Assembly: GCA_027924585.1 (NCBI GenBank)
Contig: BSBM01000461.1
Location: forward strand, 9,239,001-9,303,000
Direction: 5' to 3'
DNA length: 64,000 nucleotides
Source: Larix kaempferi
Taxonomy: Eukaryota > Streptophyta > Pinopsida > Pinales > Pinaceae
A program made the position numbers and the translations under genes. This document shows positions 59,851-64,000 of this stretch, piece after piece (position 1 is the first letter of the stretch; every line of letters starts with the position of its first letter). The notes beneath the pieces were generated by a model. The model was not told where the DNA came from, searched no databases, and was given only the letters and a program-made list of their open reading frames with translations.

Positions 59851-61211
59851 ACCCCATGGCATTAAAATTGTAAATGATGTAATATTGTTATGAAATCGTG
59901 GTGAGGATATCAAGGCCAAGGCCCCGCCATCAATTTATTGATGCATATGGTTTACATGCTAGCCATGCACAATGGAATTGCGAATATTATGTAAATATGT
60001 ATTTTAATAGAAATACCCACAACTAGCTATGCAATGCAACAAGAGATGGGGGCATGATTTTACAAGTAATTGGGAGGGAAAACATTCAAACCCTTGGATC
60101 CAATCAATTCAAGTCAAATGTCAATGAGAGAACTCATGAACCCTCAACTACCCATGTTGACTTTTGTACCCAATCATTGATTTCTCCTGAGAGTTGGTTG
60201 AGGTAGTTAATGCCTTAAGGAGGTATGGCTATCCAAATTTGAGTATGGGAAAGCCACCCTACATGGAAAATCATGTTTGGCTTCTTGGTCAAGAAAAGAG
60301 CCATGAATGGCTCCCCAAGCCATTATCCATCAACCTGTTGCTCTCCCTCATGATTTTGGAGCTATCTGGGCGTTTTTCGGCCATGTTTTTATGTGTTTTC
60401 CCTGATCCCCAGTTGGAAAAAGGGTGTTTTTGTGTTGTATACAAATGGGGAAGAAGGGAAATCCAATTGGTGTTCCATAGAGACCGTTTGGGTTGCTGAA
60501 TGCTTAGATACTTGGGGGAGAAATCATTTTCCTCCCTGTGAATGTTTTCCCCATCCCACAATTTGTTTTTGGTTGGAAACAATTTGGGGAAAGCCCTTGG
60601 CCATCCTGTTTGTAAATCCCATTGTTGAACATGTGTATCCATGCCCGATGATTGTGCTTGCTTTGTGTAGATAGAGTATGTTGGGTATGGATTATGGGAA
60701 TCCATTCTTTTGGCTTGAGCTTGAGTACAATCATCCATGGTTCATATGTAGCCTGATAACCCAGCTATGGACTAGCTTGGCTCAGATGAGATGATTAATT
60801 GGGCTGTGCATGAGCTTGAATGTCCCCTTTTCCTTGTAAGAATCATGCCCAACTCGGGGGTGGCAGTTGTGTTGAGAGAATTGATGAACACAACTGGCCT
60901 ATGGTTGGGCGGAACGTTGGAGCGACATAGCTAGTTGCTTGGGACAATTGCACAATGGAGATAAGTGTTTTTTTATCTATGTGTTTTTCCTCTGCAGTGT
61001 TTAAATTAATGACTATTATTGATATATTGAAAGCATATGAAAATATGTGTGGATGAGTTTATTTTCGTTGTGCATGTTTGCTTGATTTGCATCTGCACAC
61101 ATTTGTTTTTCACTGTATGAAGCTAATGAAGGGGCTGAGTTTTATGAAAAGCCACATAGATTGGTAGAATGTTCCCTTCCTCGAATTGGGTCTGCAAGTG
61201 GGTACATTACA
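59833..61211 (+). repeat. G 5' LTR (copy B)
   Basis: TGTAATGTCCCC to GGTACATTACA, 1,379 bp, followed by a primer site with one change (61,214-61,225). Confidence 0.85.
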
Positions 61212-61225
61212 TTTGGTATCAGATC

Positions 61226-64000
61226 TGCTGGCTGTAGCATTGGGCCTTCATGGGCTACCTATCACAGTTGTAGAGGTAAGTATGCTTCTAGTTCAACACT
61301 GATAATTAAGAAAAATTTCAAAAAATTCAAATTTTGAAAATTTTTCTAAGTGTTTTTGTTTGTTTGAGCCGACGCATTTCGGCAAGTCTCGTGGAGTTGA
61401 GACGATACATTTCGGCGAGACTCACTAAGTAGAGTCGACACGTTCGATAAATTTGGTTGAGTTGTGCCAACGAGGTTGTGCAAGTGCCCAAGCAAAGGAA
61501 GAAAAATCTCAAAACTTTTCTAAGTGTCTTTTGGCAGCAGAACTCGGTGAGTTGGTGCGCAACGGCAGAAGAACTCAGCGAGTTGGTCCGAAACTGTGGC
61601 AGAACTCGGCAAGATGGTTCGAAACAGCGGAAGGACTCGACGAGTTCGTCCGAAAAAAATTTCTAAGTGTTTTATGGCGGAGGAACTCGGCAAGTTGTTC
61701 TGAAATTGCGGCAGAACTCGGCAATTTGGTTCGAAACGATGGAAAAGAAAAATGAGTCGGCCGACCGAAGAAACTCGGCAAGTTGGTCTGAAACGGGTCA
61801 GAAGACATATTTGAGTTTGCCAACGGGAAGAACTTGGTAAGTTCATCCGTAATGGGTCAGAAGAGCTCAGTGAGTTGCTCCGAAATAGGGAATTTTAGCG
61901 ATTTTCCAGGGTGAATTTCAGGTGCTGGAAGTTGAAACATTGCCATGGAACGTATGCACCAGATTGTGCGAAATGGAAAGAATTACAAAAAAAAACCAAG
62001 GGCGTTTCCCTCGACTTGCCCTGCAGTGGCGGAAGCCATAAGGAGGCAAGCCCCCTTGACGCCCGTTGTCCCTCGGAGACAGTCGTGAAAGTGTGAAATG
62101 CAATCTCTATGCTTGGGATGAGAAGCAAGAATCTCATAGAAGGTTGCGGAAGCCTTATTGAGAGTAATTAGATGTAATATGCATTGCGGAAGAGAAATGG
62201 AAGCAGCAAAGCAATGTTGATAAGAGGGAAATTCCTCACCTTAAACTATTTCTTTTTATAGCATAAGAATTTCATGTTTGAAAAATAGTAAAAATGAATG
62301 TTATACACGTATGCATATATTGAATTGATAAATTGTGAGAAGGTCATAGCTAATGATTGCTTGTATCCTTGGTAGGAAATCCAAGAAAAGGATCAGCTAT
62401 GATGTGGAGGGGGAACTCCATGTCATGATGAGGAATTGGAAAGGGAAAATTCCTTAACTCCTCTCTTGCTATTGTATTTATATTTCCTAAGTTTTTATAT
62501 ACTGAAAATTATGGCATAGGGATTCTGGAAATGCAAGAGAGTAATGCATGTGAATTAGTGGGCATGATTAAAGAGTCATTGCATAGTGCATGTGGATTGC
62601 TTATGCATGATCATGATGTTGCACATGGGTAAAGGTAGTGAAAGTTACACATGCAATATCCCATTAATGGTATTGCCTATGGTTGATCACCAATAATGTT
62701 GTTGATAATGGTTGTACGAATCAAACCATAGAAGCATGACTCGAAATGCAAGAGATTAGATAGATGAAATGAATATGCACTAGATGGCATATTAACAAAC
62801 ATTGCACAGTGCATGTCATATTGCATATTGGTCAAATAGCAAGGTTTTACATATGCAATGAGCCACTTAAGATAATTATTGAGGTTGCTAATAATTAGTA
62901 CTGTTCGCATTGGTTGTAGGACCAAAGAAAACCGAAGCATGGCTAAGGATATGGATGATGTTCCATATGACCAACAACCTTATGAGGAAAGGATGATGTG
63001 ACAAATCTGTGATCATGATGTTGGAAAAAGGACTATGTAGCCTTGGTAAGAGACCAACTGATCAGGTAACATCCAACTATGTTAATGACAACCATGCAGG
63101 TAATGGTTATTTGTGCTAAATTGCATGAATGTTGAAAGAGGATTTGGTAAGATCCCTTCAACTATGTTTAAACTATGTTGAATTGTTTGCATGTGAGACT
63201 GAGTTCCTGAGTGTGAATATAATCCTACCAAGTATGGCCAGGTATGGGTAAGTGAAGGCAAGGATCCTTACACCCTATAGTTTCTTAGAAACCTCAATGC
63301 ATTCATATGAAATTATATCATGGCATTTGTGTATGTTGGTTGTGAGTTTTAACAACCAAGGCAAGTGATGACTTATGGTCCCATTGTAGTGTATGCCATA
63401 TGAGATAGGCATGGTTAGGCCATAATATGTTGGAATGCATAGTATTCATGGATTAATGCAAGGTTGTATGGAGGGGTTATGCATTGAGTGAATGCACATT
63501 AAAAGATTATGTAAATGTTGTGAATGTGCATTCATATGTGTGGGTGCACATGTTGAGATGCATTGTGTGAATGCATGGGTGTGACATATATATGTTTCAA
63601 TGCAATTAGATAATAGATGAAATGGTGGACTATTGTTAATCCTGAGACCATTTCATGAGCTACTATGAATGCAGGAGAAAGATTGCATGGAGAATGTGGA
63701 CATGTGATGGGATACCAGAGCACTATGTTGGAAGGATAGACTTGCATGGAATGTGAATTAATGAGTATTTATAGTTTATTTAAACTCCATGGATAGTGTG
63801 ACTGTGTCTTGCAATTTTATTGTGATAATGATGCATATATAGAAATGTATATATTTCATTGCATTTCAAATATTAACAGTTGAAGGTGTTTGAATTATTG
63901 AGTGTTATAATTCTGAGATCACTTCAATGACTGTTCTACCAATGAAAGGATTATATGCATAGATACTCACAACGCATTTGGTTGATTGAAGTTTCAGTTT
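61226..64000 (+). other. G leader, partial (copy B)
   Basis: Continues to the window end. It has the donor TAGAG/GTAAGTATG at 61,276, the 31 bp repeat array at 61,535-61,870 and the GCATGT-rich modules. No coding region is recognised. Confidence 0.65.
61535..61870. repeat. 31 bp tandem repeats in G leader (copy B)
   Basis: Consecutive units start GAACTCGGTGAGTTGG, GAACTCAGCGAGTTGG and GAACTCGGCAAGATGG at exact 31-base spacing. The array is less eroded than in copy A. Confidence 0.88.

Larger units (their letters stand above)
39454..64000. repeat. Segmental duplication, copy B
   Basis: This is the second copy of the block at 1-22,660, in direct orientation. It is about 1.9 kb longer near its left end, where 40,172-42,092 has no counterpart in copy A. 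The sequence left of 39,454 (a copia LTR) may also be duplicated, but its copy A counterpart would lie before position 1. Copy B runs off the right end within the leader of the G element, so gag-pol of G in this copy is not visible. Confidence 0.95.

Noticed and set aside
1-64000. A single giant retrotransposon whose LTRs are the 24 kb copies around the G gag-pol
   Set aside because: The G 5' LTR and primer site are inside the repeated block, the copies contain elements in both orientations, and no purine tract or TG...CA pair bounds them. A segmental duplication explains all of it.

Overview
This window is a plant nuclear repeat landscape. It is AT-rich, made almost entirely of nested and decayed LTR retrotransposons, and shows no intact host gene. 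The evidence for a plant is three classes of insertion primed by initiator-Met tRNA (primer sites TGGTATCAGAGC), Ty1/copia and Ty3/gypsy protein remnants of plant type, and a broken F-box/Kelch gene fragment of the land-plant KMD-like family. The old, slowly purged, deeply nested elements suggest a large genome, possibly a gymnosperm, but that is inference only. I found no tRNA, rRNA, CRISPR, bacterial or organellar genes.

The dominant feature is a direct duplication. Positions 1 to about 22,660 (copy A) reappear at about 39,454 to 64,000 (copy B, cut by the window end), in the same order and orientation. Hand-aligned stretches differ by roughly 3 to 5 percent. Each copy contains, left to right: (1) the 3' end of a minus-strand copia element, whose LTR and polypurine tract are visible only beside copy B; (2) a large insertion with TGTAA...TTACA ends (601-5777; 40064-47173) holding GATCGATCT-type repeats; (3) minus-strand copia integrase, protease and gag remnants; (4) E1, a plus-strand LTR element with a 2.1 kb 5' LTR, a non-standard acidic reading frame and a 45 bp stump of 3' LTR; (5) E2, a retroelement-like unit with a spliced-looking leader and a long unidentified protein frame; (6) E3, a complete 3 kb non-autonomous element inserted into E2 with a 5 bp target duplication; (7) the 5' LTR, primer site and long repetitive leader of G, a Ty3/gypsy element.

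Copy A then continues alone. The G leader runs to about 26,220, followed by gag, protease, an RNase H-like segment lying before the reverse transcriptase, reverse transcriptase, RNase H and an integrase that breaks off near 31,412. From 31,413 to 38,861 lies unassigned AT-rich sequence with a GA microsatellite, a possible LTR fragment, a minus-strand F-box/Kelch pseudogene (36,041-36,730) and a degenerate 300 bp repeat pair.

Order of events: E3 entered E2 before the duplication, because both copies carry the same GTTTC target duplication. The copies then diverged by point mutation, microhomology deletions (1.9 kb lost from A, 61 bp lost from B) and reciprocal CAG/TAG changes. The most notable items are the RNase H-like domain upstream of reverse transcriptase, the leader of G assembled from several families of short tandem modules, the unidentified E2 and E1 proteins, and the strong bias of in-frame stops to TAG where glutamine CAG would fit. 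Nothing here supports a new functional system with confidence.
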